Source: UBA4655 sp964585575 (GTDB taxonomy: Bacteria > Planctomycetota > Planctomycetia > Pirellulales > UBA1268). From it: 18,243 nt of DNA. The DNA lies in assembly GCA_964585575.1 (NCBI GenBank), contig CAZPEM010000059.1, positions 1 to 18,243 on the forward strand. The letters run 5' to 3'. The notes beneath the pieces were generated by a model. The model was given only the letters and a program-made list of their open reading frames with translations. It did not search any database and had not been told where the DNA came from. Positions 1-6,658 of this stretch are shown here, piece by piece (position 1 is the first letter of the stretch; each line of letters opens with the position of its first letter). The position numbers and the translations under genes are program-made.

Positions 1-1
1 C

Positions 2-1024
2 GCCCCCCGCGCCATTCTCCTGGTCAAGCTCTCCGCCATCGGCGACGTGCTGCATGGCGTGCCGGCGGCGGCGGCGCTGCGCCGCGCGTTCCCAGCGGCC
101 CGGATCGGGTGGGTCGTGGAGGGGCGCACCGGCGACCTCCTCGAGGGCCACCCGGCCATCGACCACGTCTTCCGCCCCATGCGCGGCTGGGCGCGGCGGC
201 CGGGCGAGTGGCTCCGGCTGCGCCGCGAGCTCGCCGACTTCTCCGCCGACGTCACGATCGACATGCAGGGGCTCCTCAAGAGCGCCCTGGTGACGGCGCT
301 GGCGGCCAGCCCGATCCGCATCGGCCCCGCCGGAGCCGACGCCCGCGAGGGCTCGTGGCTCGCGACCACGCACCGGGTCGCCACGCGCGCCGGGCACGTC
401 GTGGAGCGCAACCTCGCCCTCGTCGCGCCGCTGGGGATCGAGCCGGGGCTGCCGCGGTTCGACATGCCCTCGTGGCCCGCGGCGCGGGAGGCGATGGAAC
501 GCTTCGTGCGCTCCCTGCACGCGGCGCGGGCGCCGGTGCTCCTCAATCCGGGCGCGGGCTGGGCCTCGAAGCTGTGGCCCGAGGACCGTCTCGCCGCCAC
601 GGCGCGGCGTCTGGCGGCGCGCCACGGCCGGCCGGTGGTGGTGGTGTGGGGCGGGCCGCGCGAGGAGGCCGCGGCACGGCGCGTGGCCGAGGCGTCGGGG
701 GCGGTGCTCGCCCCGCCGACGTCGCTCGTCGAGCTCGCCGAGCTGTGCCGCCTCTCCGCGCTCTTCGTCTCCTCCGACACCGGGCCGCTCCACCTGGCGG
801 CCGCGGTGGGCACGCCCTGCGTCGGGCTCTTCGGCCCGGTGCCCGCCGCGCGCAACGGCCCGTGGGGCGCCGGCCACGCCGCCGTCGAGCCGCCCCCCGC
901 CGCGCGGCCGCCGTGGCGCGACCGCAAGACCGACCGCCGCGCCATGGCGGCGATCGCCGTCGACGACGTCGTGGCCGCGGCCGGCGCCGTCCTCGCGTCG
1001 GGAGCGCTGCGCCGGTCGGCCTGA
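2..1024 (+). CDS. Glycosyltransferase family 9 protein (heptosyltransferase I-like), 5'-truncated by the window edge
   Basis: The reading frame is open to the left edge and gives 340 residues. The visible N-terminus AILLVKLSAIGDVLHGVP is the classical start of WaaC/WaaF-type heptosyltransferases, so only a few codons are probably missing; the GTG at position 47 would cut into this motif and is not the start. The C-terminal half carries the family nucleotide-sugar block: LLNPGAGWASKLWP, then VVWGGPREE, then SSDTGPLHLAAAVGTPCVGLFGP. GT-B enzymes of family 9 move ADP-heptose or a related sugar onto lipid A-core precursors at the inner face of the cytoplasmic membrane. In a planctomycete the acceptor may be a modified LPS core; that is inference. 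The family call is sure, the exact sugar and acceptor are not. The next gene starts 25 nt downstream. Confidence 0.88.
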   Translation, partial: APRAILLVKLSAIGDVLHGVPAAAALRRAFPAARIGWVVEGRTGDLLEGHPAIDHVFRPMRGWARRPGEWLRLRRELADFSADVTIDMQGLLKSALVTALAASPIRIGPAGADAREGSWLATTHRVATRAGHVVERNLALVAPLGIEPGLPRFDMPSWPAAREAMERFVRSLHAARAPVLLNPGAGWASKLWPEDRLAATARRLAARHGRPVVVVWGGPREEAAARRVAEASGAVLAPPTSLVELAELCRLSALFVSSDTGPLHLAAAVGTPCVGLFGPVPAARNGPWGAGHAAVEPPPAARPPWRDRKTDRRAMAAIAVDDVVAAAGAVLASGALRRSA

Positions 1025-1034
1025 CGCGGACGGC

Positions 1035-1040
1035 TATACT
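1035..1040 (+). promoter_or_regulatory. -10-like hexamer TATACT, possible leaderless promoter
   Basis: TATACT matches the sigma-70 -10 consensus at 5 of 6 positions and ends 9 nt before the ATG at 1050. No Shine-Dalgarno lies between it and the start. Transcription would begin within a few bases of the ATG. No good -35 box is seen at the usual distance. Confidence 0.45.
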
Positions 1041-1049
1041 TTCCCCGTC

Positions 1050-1391
1050 ATGCGCCGCCGCCGTCCGAATCCGTTCACCGTCCTCCTCGGCGTGGTGGGG
1101 ATCGCCTTCACGCTCACGGCGAGCGCCTTCTGCATCGCCGTGCTCCGCGGCGTGCGCGCCGAGACGGCCCGACAGGCGCCGCACGGCCTCGATCGCCTCG
1201 TGTCGCGCTACGGCACCACGGCGCTCGTCGTGGAGCTCGTCCTCCTCGCCGTGGCCACCGCGGGGTCGATCGCCGTGGACGACCTCGGCCACCGCCGCGC
1301 GCGGCGGCGGATGCGCGAGGATCGGGAACGCGAGGAGCGCGAACGCCTCGCCGCCGAGCCGCCGGGCGACGTCGACGGGGCCGGGTCGTGA
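1050..1391 (+). CDS. Small two-helix membrane protein of unknown function
   Basis: I do not recognise this 113-residue protein. It has a short basic N-terminus (MRRRRPNP), a hydrophobic helix at about residues 9-32, a second at about 54-76, and a highly charged Arg/Glu-rich tail from about 80 to the end that may form a short helix. The positive N-terminus and charged tail suggest that both ends face the cytoplasm. The stop codon overlaps the GTG start of ligA in the sequence GTGA, so the two are probably translationally coupled. A -10-like TATACT immediately upstream suggests a promoter giving an almost leaderless mRNA. Frame, coupling and two clear membrane segments argue that it is real; no function is assigned. 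Confidence 0.7.
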   Translation: MRRRRPNPFTVLLGVVGIAFTLTASAFCIAVLRGVRAETARQAPHGLDRLVSRYGTTALVVELVLLAVATAGSIAVDDLGHRRARRRMREDREREERERLAAEPPGDVDGAGS

Positions 1392-3400
1392 GCGCGGCGG
1401 CCCGGCGCGTGGCGGAGCTCCGCGGGCTCATCCGCCACCATGACCGCCGTTACCACGTCGAGGCGGCGCCCGAGATCTCCGACCTCGAGTACCACCGCCT
1501 CCTCGAGGAGCTGCGGGCCCTCGAGGCCCGCCATCCCGAGCTCGCCTCCCCCGACAGCCCGACGCAGCGCGTCGGGGGCGCGCCGGTCGACGGCCTGCGC
1601 CCCGTCCGCCATGCGATCCCCATGCTCTCGATGGACAACACCTACTCCGCCGACGACCTGGCGGCCTGGGGGAAGCGCGTGGAGAAGCTGCTCGCCGACG
1701 CGGGCGACGCGCGCCCGCCGCGGTGGGTGCTGGAATTGAAGATCGACGGCGTGGCGGTGAGCCTGACCTACGAACGCGGCGGCCTGGCGCTGGCCGCGAC
1801 GCGCGGCAACGGCACCGTGGGCGACGACATCACCCACAACGCGCGCACGATCCGCGACCTGCCGCTGCGCCTGGATCTCGCCGATCCGCCGCCGCGCGTG
1901 GAGATCCGCGGCGAGGTGTACATGGCCAATTCCGATCTCGTGCGCTTGAACGAGCGCCAGGTGCGCGACGGCCTGCCCCCCTACGCCAACACCCGCAACG
2001 TCACCGCAGGCAGCGTCCGCCTCCTCGACCCGCGGCAGTGCGCCGCGCGGCCCCTGCGCTTCTTCTGCCACGGGATCGCCGACCCGGCCGCCCTGGGGAT
2101 CGGCTCGCAGACGGCGCTCTTCGAGTGGGCCCGCGCCGCCGGGCTGCCCGTGGCCCCCGGGGGCGGGCGGTTCGATTCGATCGGGGCCCTCGTCGAGCGC
2201 GGCCAGGAGCTGATCGAGGAGCTGCACGGGCTCGACTTCGAGGTCGACGGCTTCGTGGTCAAGGTGGACGACTTCGGCCAGCAGGCGGAGGCGGGCACGA
2301 CCTCGAAGTCGCCGCGCTGGGCGATCGCCTGGAAGTTCGAAAAGTTCGAGGCCACGACGACCCTCGCCGGGATCCGCGTCCAGGTGGGGCGCGGCGGCAC
2401 CGTGACGCCGGTGGCCGACTTGGAGCCGGTGGAGCTCGCCGGCACGATCGTGCGGCGGGCGAGCCTCCACAACGCCGACGAGGTGGCCCGCAAGGACGTT
2501 CGTGTCGGCGACGTGCTCGTCGTCGAGAAGGCGGGCAAGGTGATCCCCCACGTGGTTCGCGTGGAGAAGCACCTGCGGAAGGGGCGGCCGCCCGCCTGGA
2601 AGCCGCCGACGGAGTGCCCGGAGTGCGGGTCTGGCGTGGAGAAGGATCCCGACGGTGTCTACATCCGCTGCCCGAACGTCCATTGCCCGGCGAGATGCCG
2701 CGAGCGGCTGAGGTTCTTCGCGTCGCGGGGCGCGATGGACATCGAGGGCCTCGGCGACAAGCTCGTCGAACAGCTCGTCGAGCGGGGTCTCGCGCGGGAT
2801 TACGCCGACCTCTACTCCCTCAGCGTCGACCAGCTCGAGGGGCTCGAGAGGATGGGGCGGAAGTCGGCCGAGTCGCTCGTCCGCGAGATCGCGGAGAGCA
2901 AGGCACGCGGGCTCGTGCGGGTGCTCAACGCGCTCGGCATCCGCCACGTCGGCCCGCGGGTCGCCACGATTCTCGCGGAGCGTTTCCATTCGATCGGTTC
3001 GCTCGCGAAGGCATCGGAGGAGGAGCTGGCGGAGGTGCCGGAGATCGGCCCGGTGATCGCGTCGAGCGTCCACGAGTGGCTCTCGAGCGGATACGGCCGC
3101 AGCGTGATCGTGGCGCTCGCGGGGGCCGGAGTCGACATGGAGCTTCCGGAGTCGGAGCGGGTACGGCCCGGGCCGCTGACGGGCAAGACGCTCGTCGTGA
3201 CGGGAACGCTCGAGGGTTTCAGCAGGGACGAGGCGGAGGAGGCGATCCGGCGGGCCGGCGGACGCGCGAGCGGCAGCGTGTCGAAGAGGACGGATTACGT
3301 CGTCGCGGGCAGCGAGGCCGGCAGCAAGCTCGACAAGGCTCGCCAACTCGGCGTTTCCGTGCTCGACGAGGCGGCCTTCCGAAAACTGCTCGAGGGATGA
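1388..3400 (+). CDS. ligA: NAD-dependent DNA ligase LigA
   Basis: LigA seals nicks in duplex DNA during replication and repair, using NAD+ as AMP donor. At 670 residues the protein is close to the E. coli enzyme (671). Visible parts in order: an N-terminal NAD-binding Ia domain with YHVEAAPEISDLEYH near residues 22-36; the adenylation motif KIDG with the AMP-accepting lysine at 118; the adenylation/OB core including TSKSPRWAIAWKF; a four-cysteine zinc finger at C410, C413, C428 and C433; the helix-hairpin-helix region with AMDIEGLGDKLVEQL and later HhH repeats; and a BRCT domain from about 596 to the end (GPLTGKTLVVTGTLEGFSR). All key residues are present. The GTG start overlaps the stop of the preceding gene as GTGA, which supports this start and suggests translational coupling. 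Confidence 0.97.
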   Translation: MSAAARRVAELRGLIRHHDRRYHVEAAPEISDLEYHRLLEELRALEARHPELASPDSPTQRVGGAPVDGLRPVRHAIPMLSMDNTYSADDLAAWGKRVEKLLADAGDARPPRWVLELKIDGVAVSLTYERGGLALAATRGNGTVGDDITHNARTIRDLPLRLDLADPPPRVEIRGEVYMANSDLVRLNERQVRDGLPPYANTRNVTAGSVRLLDPRQCAARPLRFFCHGIADPAALGIGSQTALFEWARAAGLPVAPGGGRFDSIGALVERGQELIEELHGLDFEVDGFVVKVDDFGQQAEAGTTSKSPRWAIAWKFEKFEATTTLAGIRVQVGRGGTVTPVADLEPVELAGTIVRRASLHNADEVARKDVRVGDVLVVEKAGKVIPHVVRVEKHLRKGRPPAWKPPTECPECGSGVEKDPDGVYIRCPNVHCPARCRERLRFFASRGAMDIEGLGDKLVEQLVERGLARDYADLYSLSVDQLEGLERMGRKSAESLVREIAESKARGLVRVLNALGIRHVGPRVATILAERFHSIGSLAKASEEELAEVPEIGPVIASSVHEWLSSGYGRSVIVALAGAGVDMELPESERVRPGPLTGKTLVVTGTLEGFSRDEAEEAIRRAGGRASGSVSKRTDYVVAGSEAGSKLDKARQLGVSVLDEAAFRKLLEG

Positions 3401-3416
3401 GGGTCGGGCGGCCTCG

Positions 3417-3445
3417 TTGACAGAGCTCCACGAGAGCGTTAGTGT
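3417..3445 (+). promoter_or_regulatory. Sigma-70-type promoter for tRNA-Ala
   Basis: A perfect -35 box TTGACA (3417-3422) is followed by a 17-nt spacer and a -10 box TAGTGT (3440-3445, 4 of 6 matches). Predicted transcription start is near 3452, about 40 nt before the tRNA. It is the best promoter match I found in the window and probably also drives the aminotransferase gene behind the tRNA. Confidence 0.7.
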
Positions 3446-3490
3446 GTCGAGGATCGGTTTCCCGCCTGCTGTCGCCCCCGAACACCCAAA

Positions 3491-3563
3491 GGGGGATTAG
3501 CTCAATTGGGAGAGCGTCTGGCTGGCAGCCAGAAGGTCAGGGGTTCGAATCCCCTATCCTCCA
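3491..3563 (+). tRNA. tRNA-Ala (anticodon GGC)
   Basis: A full cloverleaf of 73 nt can be folded by hand. The acceptor stem GGGGGAT pairs with ATCCTCC, and the third pair is G:U, the G3:U70 identity element of alanine tRNA. The D arm is GCTCAATTGGGAGAGC. The anticodon stem TCTGG/CCAGA encloses the loop CTGGCAG, giving anticodon GGC. The T arm is AGGGG-TTCGAAT-CCCCT and the discriminator base is A. The 3' CCA is not encoded (A is followed by TTC). A TTGACA promoter lies just upstream and an aminotransferase gene begins 44 nt downstream. Confidence 0.97.
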
Positions 3564-3591
3564 TTCAAATCGACGGCGACGCAGGCAAACG

Positions 3592-3669
3592 ATGGCGATC
3601 CGATCTGATGATCGCGTGGCCTATGATCGCGTGGCCTATGATCGCGTGGCCTATGATCGCGTGGACTGA
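3592..3669 (+). other. Possible 25-codon leader ORF overlapping the aminotransferase start
   Basis: An ATG at 3592 opens a frame that runs through the four 15-bp repeats as DRVAY repeated and stops at TGA 3667-3669. It lies in a different frame from the aminotransferase. Its start is upstream of all four aminotransferase ATGs, so translating it would compete with them. It has no clear Shine-Dalgarno. It may be only a by-product of the repeats. Confidence 0.2.
3608..3667 (+). repeat. Four tandem 15-bp copies covering the aminotransferase start codon
   Basis: The unit ATGATCGCGTGGCCT occurs at 3608-3622, 3623-3637 and 3638-3652, and as ATGATCGCGTGGACT at 3653-3667 (one base different). Each unit is five codons (MIAWP) and begins with an in-frame ATG, so copy number changes preserve the frame. 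The last, variant copy runs directly into the conserved protein (WTDGRIVP) and is probably the ancestral start. Confidence 0.97.
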
Positions 3670-4564
3670 CGGTCGGATCGTTCCCGCGGAACAGCTTGCG
3701 GTCCCGGTCGGCGACGCGGGATTCGTGCTCGGCGTGTCCGTCACGGAACAGCTGCGGACCTTTCGCGGTCGCCTGTTTCTCGCCGACGAGCATGCCCGCC
3801 GCATGGCGGGATCGCTCGCGGTGGCGGGCATCGATCTGCCGATGCCTCTGTCGGAGGTTTTCGAGGCCGCCTCCGAGGTCGCCGCCCGCAACCATGCCTC
3901 GCTCGACCCGGACGACGATCTCGGTGTCTGCGTGGTCGCGACCCCCGGCGACCTGCCCACGCAGCACGGAGGCCTCGCCGGCAGGCCGCGGGTGCTCGTG
4001 CACTCCTTCCCCCTCGCGTTCCGGCTGTGGGCCGGAGCCTACACCTCGGGAGTCGCGGTCGTCGGCGTGTCGGTGCGGCAGGTGCCGGACGACTGCTGGC
4101 CGATCGCGCTGAAGTGTCGAAGCCGCATGCACTACCACCTCGCGGATCGTGAGGCGTCCGCGAGGATTCCCGGCGGTCGGGCCCTCCTGTGCCATGCCGA
4201 CGGCCGCGTGAGCGAGACCTCGACGGCGAACGTCATCGCGGCGATCGGCGGAACGCTCGTCACGCCTCCGCCGTCCGACGCGCTTTCGGGGGTGAGTCTC
4301 GGCCACGTCCGCCGCCTCGCCGCCGCGGAAGGGATCCCCTGGGAGGAACGCACGCTCTCGCTCGGCGAGTGCTGCGAGGCCGACGAACTCCTGCTTTCGA
4401 GCACACCGAACTGCCTGCTTCCGGCCACGAGTCTCGACGGGCGTCCGATCGGGCGGGGCCGTCCCGGGCCGATGTTCGGCAGGCTGCTCGATGCGTGGAG
4501 CCGCGGGGTCGGCCTCGATGTCCGCCGTCAGGCTGAAACGATGGCCGGCAGGTCCGGGGGCTGA
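3608..4564 (+). CDS. PLP-dependent aminotransferase class IV (aminodeoxychorismate lyase / branched-chain aminotransferase family)
   Basis: Fold-type IV PLP enzymes transfer or eliminate amino groups; family members make p-aminobenzoate, branched-chain amino acids or D-amino acids. Visible signatures are GDAGFVLGVSVTEQLRTF near the N-terminus, the presumed PLP lysine in ALKCRSRMHYHLADREA (Lys169 if counted from 3608), the glutamate of GRVSETSTANV (Glu203), the phosphate-binding TPPPSDALSGVSLGHVRRL, and a C-terminal DELLLSSTPNCLLPA. The protein is 318 residues from the first ATG or 303 from the ATG at 3653, near the family's usual 270-310. No Shine-Dalgarno is seen at any of the four repeated ATGs, so the start is uncertain. 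It follows tRNA-Ala by 44 nt and may be cotranscribed with it. Substrate cannot be told from sequence; pabC-like is one option. Confidence 0.85.
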   Translation: MIAWPMIAWPMIAWPMIAWTDGRIVPAEQLAVPVGDAGFVLGVSVTEQLRTFRGRLFLADEHARRMAGSLAVAGIDLPMPLSEVFEAASEVAARNHASLDPDDDLGVCVVATPGDLPTQHGGLAGRPRVLVHSFPLAFRLWAGAYTSGVAVVGVSVRQVPDDCWPIALKCRSRMHYHLADREASARIPGGRALLCHADGRVSETSTANVIAAIGGTLVTPPPSDALSGVSLGHVRRLAAAEGIPWEERTLSLGECCEADELLLSSTPNCLLPATSLDGRPIGRGRPGPMFGRLLDAWSRGVGLDVRRQAETMAGRSGG

Positions 4565-4685
4565 CGCCCCGCTTCGGGTCGCCCGACGCCGAAAAGCCCC
4601 GGCTGGATAACGGGTTACGGAGACGAGCCGTCCTTCGACCGCTTCGTCGGGGGCCGCACGGCCTCGAGATCGTCGGGTTTCGAGG

Positions 4686-4713
4686 TTGCCCCGTCCCCCC
4701 GCATGTGAATAAT
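4686..4713 (+). promoter_or_regulatory. Candidate promoter of the rhodopsin operon
   Basis: TTGCCC (4686-4691) and AATAAT (4708-4713) are separated by 16 nt and would place the transcript start near 4720, with a leader of about 97 nt. The -10 box lies in the only AT-rich patch of this 252-nt intergenic region. Immediately upstream, CCTCGA (4662-4667) and TCGAGG (4680-4685) form a 6-bp inverted repeat with 12-nt spacing that could be an operator. Both are weak by-eye calls. Confidence 0.35.
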
Positions 4714-4800
4714 TCTCTCCCGGGACGAGTCGCTCCTTACCGCGCTGCGGTGGCCGCTCGTTCGGGGGTCGGTTTCCGCTGCGCGATGTGTGGCGGCAGA

Positions 4801-4808
4801 AAGGGAGG
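4801..4808 (+). promoter_or_regulatory. Ribosome binding site deciding the rhodopsin start
   Basis: AAGGGAGG lies 8 nt before the ATG at 4817. It supports that start over the upstream in-frame GTG at 4790, which has no such site and would add nine hydrophilic residues. It is one of the clearest Shine-Dalgarno sites in the window, in keeping with a highly expressed protein. Confidence 0.75.
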
Positions 4809-4816
4809 ATTTCTCC

Positions 4817-5584
4817 ATGTTTTCCATGTCATTCAACGCCCTGTTGGCCGACTTCGGCGCCGTGTCGATGAGGTTCGATCCGGCAGCCGGGCTCGGCACG
4901 CAGCTTCAGACGCTCACCCTGTATCTCTTCTTCGCCGGGACCGTGGCGATGGGAGCCGGGGCGCTCTACTTCTTCCTCATGCGGAGCAACGTGGCGCCGG
5001 AGTATCGCAGCACGATGGTGGTGGCGGGGCTCGTCTGCGCGATCGCCTGCTTTCACTACCTCAAGATGACGGACGTCTACAAGACCGGCGAGTTTCCGAC
5101 GGCGCTGCGGTACGTGGACTGGCTCTTCACGACGCCGCTGTTGCTCTTGAAGTTTCCGCTGCTGCTACGGATGGGCGAGCGGGGCACGAAGTTCTTCTGG
5201 CAGCTCGTGCTGCTCGACGTCGCGATGATCGTGACGGCCTTCATCGCCGAGACCTCGGAGGTCAACTCGGAGCGGTGGTGGACGTTCTTCCTCGTTTCCT
5301 GTGGATTCGAGGCGTTCATCGTCTACGTACTCTACATGTCGCTCGGCCAGGCGATCATGGAGGCCCCGGCTCCGCTCGCCAGGGCGCTCGAGACCATGCG
5401 GCTGTTCGTCCTGATCGGTTGGGCGATCTACCCGATCGGGTTCCTCATGGCACGTGCCGGCTACGGCGAGTACCGCGAGATCATCTACAACATCGCGGAC
5501 GTCATCAACAAGGTCGGCTTCGGCCTCGTCGCCTATCACGGGATCGAGGCGATGAGCCATGAGCACGGCCATTCCCGCGGCTGA
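4817..5584 (+). CDS. Microbial (type I) rhodopsin, predicted outward proton pump with DTK motif
   Basis: The 255-residue protein has seven hydrophobic helices and belongs to the proteorhodopsin/xanthorhodopsin group. Retinal would form a Schiff base with Lys232 in helix 7 (YNIADVINKVGFGLVAY), with Asp228 as second counterion. Helix 3 reads RYVDWLFTTPLLLLKFPLLL: Arg98, proton acceptor Asp101, Thr105, and Lys112 where proteorhodopsin has donor Glu108. Leu109 matches proteorhodopsin Leu105, the green-tuned state. His80 in helix 2 matches the histidine that partners the acceptor Asp. Phe158 stands where carotenoid-antenna rhodopsins have Gly, so no antenna is expected. A lysine donor is known from Exiguobacterium sibiricum rhodopsin. 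The N-terminus has no clear signal peptide. The 3' end overlaps blh by 26 bp. Family is certain; pumping direction and ion are inferred. Confidence 0.96.
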   Translation: MFSMSFNALLADFGAVSMRFDPAAGLGTQLQTLTLYLFFAGTVAMGAGALYFFLMRSNVAPEYRSTMVVAGLVCAIACFHYLKMTDVYKTGEFPTALRYVDWLFTTPLLLLKFPLLLRMGERGTKFFWQLVLLDVAMIVTAFIAETSEVNSERWWTFFLVSCGFEAFIVYVLYMSLGQAIMEAPAPLARALETMRLFVLIGWAIYPIGFLMARAGYGEYREIIYNIADVINKVGFGLVAYHGIEAMSHEHGHSRG

Positions 5585-6644
5585 CACGCCGTCGGCGGCC
5601 GGAATCGCGTCATCGACTCCGCCGCGCCGCGCACGCGGCGCGGCGGAGTGCGGCGCGGCGGCGTTCGACCGGATCGCCTTCCGGGACGCTCCCCTCGCGA
5701 TCCTGGCCGTCGCCGCGACGCTCGCGATGGTCGCCGGGCCAGTCTGGACGGAAGCAGCCGGGCCCTGGATCTGGATCGCCTCGCTCGTGGTCGTCGGGCT
5801 TCCCCATGGCGCGGCCGACTTCACCCTCGGCAGGTTCCTCGCCGGCGGCTCGCTTCGCGGTCTCGTCCTCGGGGGCCTGCTCTACCTGGCCGGCATGGCC
5901 TGCGTGGCCGCGGCCTTCGCACTCGCTCCCGTCGCCACCATCCTGCTCTTCTCGCTCGTGAGCATCTGGCACTTCGGCATCGGTCATCGCGACGCGGAAA
6001 CAGGCATCGGCGGGGATGAGACGACCGGCGGGCTCGCGGGGTGGACGCGGCCGCCGGAGGCGGTGCTCGCGATGGCGAGGGCCGGCGTCGTGCTCGGGAT
6101 GCCGGCGGCGGCCTGGCCCGGACGGACGGCGTCGGTAGCGGATCGGCTCGTCGAACTCCTCCACTCCCGGGCTTCGGGTCAGCCGCTCTTCGACCCGTCG
6201 AGCGTGGCCCATGCCGGATGGGCGGTTCTGGCCGCCTCCGCGGCGGCGGTCGTGGTGGAGTCGGCCTGCCGCCGCGGCCGCGGCACGCGATGGCTCCTGG
6301 CCGAACTCGGGGTCTTCGCGGCGGTCGGCTGGTTCGCCGACCCCCTCTTTTCAGTCGGCATCTATTACCTCTGCTGGCACGCCTGGCGGCACCTGCGTTC
6401 GGTCATTTCCGAGCCCGGACCGCGTTCCCTCGCGGCGTCGGTGGTCCGGATCCACCTCGGGGGCCTGCCGCTCCTGCTGCCGACGCTCGCGGCGCTCGGG
6501 GGGCTCTGGTGGATGCTTTCGCCCGGCCTTTCGTCACGTGATCTCGCGATCTTGTCGATCGGGGTGTACCTGGTCGTCACGCCGTCTCATGATGTGCTCG
6601 TGCGGAGGTTCCGGGATCGTCGCGAACCTCGCGGCACACCCTGA
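5559..6644 (+). CDS. blh: Brp/Blh-family beta-carotene 15,15'-dioxygenase (retinal synthesis)
   Basis: Blh is an integral membrane, iron-dependent enzyme that splits beta-carotene into two retinals. Visible motifs are GLPHGAADF (His83), SIWHFGIGH (His138, His143), YYLCWHAWRHL (His274, His278) and a C-terminal TPSHDVLV (His344). The four His at 83, 138, 274 and 278 fit the conserved metal-site pattern of the family, and the many hydrophobic helices fit as well. At 361 residues it is longer than typical members: residues 1-40 are an Ala/Pro/Arg-rich extension, and there is an extra stretch at about 145-170. The ATG at 5559 lies inside the end of the rhodopsin gene, with GAGG (5546-5549) 9 nt upstream, so translation is likely coupled. 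The next in-frame ATG (codon 57) lies within the first helix. Codons 20-31 form a perfect DNA hairpin. Confidence 0.93.
   Translation: MSTAIPAADTPSAAGIASSTPPRRARGAAECGAAAFDRIAFRDAPLAILAVAATLAMVAGPVWTEAAGPWIWIASLVVVGLPHGAADFTLGRFLAGGSLRGLVLGGLLYLAGMACVAAAFALAPVATILLFSLVSIWHFGIGHRDAETGIGGDETTGGLAGWTRPPEAVLAMARAGVVLGMPAAAWPGRTASVADRLVELLHSRASGQPLFDPSSVAHAGWAVLAASAAAVVVESACRRGRGTRWLLAELGVFAAVGWFADPLFSVGIYYLCWHAWRHLRSVISEPGPRSLAASVVRIHLGGLPLLLPTLAALGGLWWMLSPGLSSRDLAILSIGVYLVVTPSHDVLVRRFRDRREPRGTP
5616..5649 (+). repeat. Perfect 15-bp inverted repeat (RNA hairpin) between rhodopsin and blh
   Basis: The arm ACTCCGCCGCGCCGC (5616-5630) is the exact reverse complement of 5635-5649, with a 4-nt loop GCAC. 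It starts 32 nt after the rhodopsin stop, inside the N-terminal extension of blh (codons 20-31). No T-run follows, so it is not a classical intrinsic terminator. In mRNA it would be a very stable GC hairpin able to stop 3' exonucleases or slow ribosomes. Confidence 0.9.
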
Positions 6645-6658
6645 CGGGATCGAGCATC

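Noticed and set aside
1208..3346. Long minus-strand open frame opposite ligA
   Set aside because: It is antisense to a fully recognisable LigA, is dominated by Arg, Ala, Asp and His, and shows no family motif. Such frames are common by chance at this GC content.
4574..4586. Small stem TCGGG/CCCGA after the aminotransferase as a terminator
   Set aside because: The stem is only 5 bp with a 3-nt loop and has no T-run behind it.
4790..4816. GTG at 4790 as the rhodopsin start
   Set aside because: The AAGGGAGG ribosome site sits between it and the ATG at 4817 at ideal spacing for the latter, and the added residues are hydrophilic and unlike opsin N-termini.
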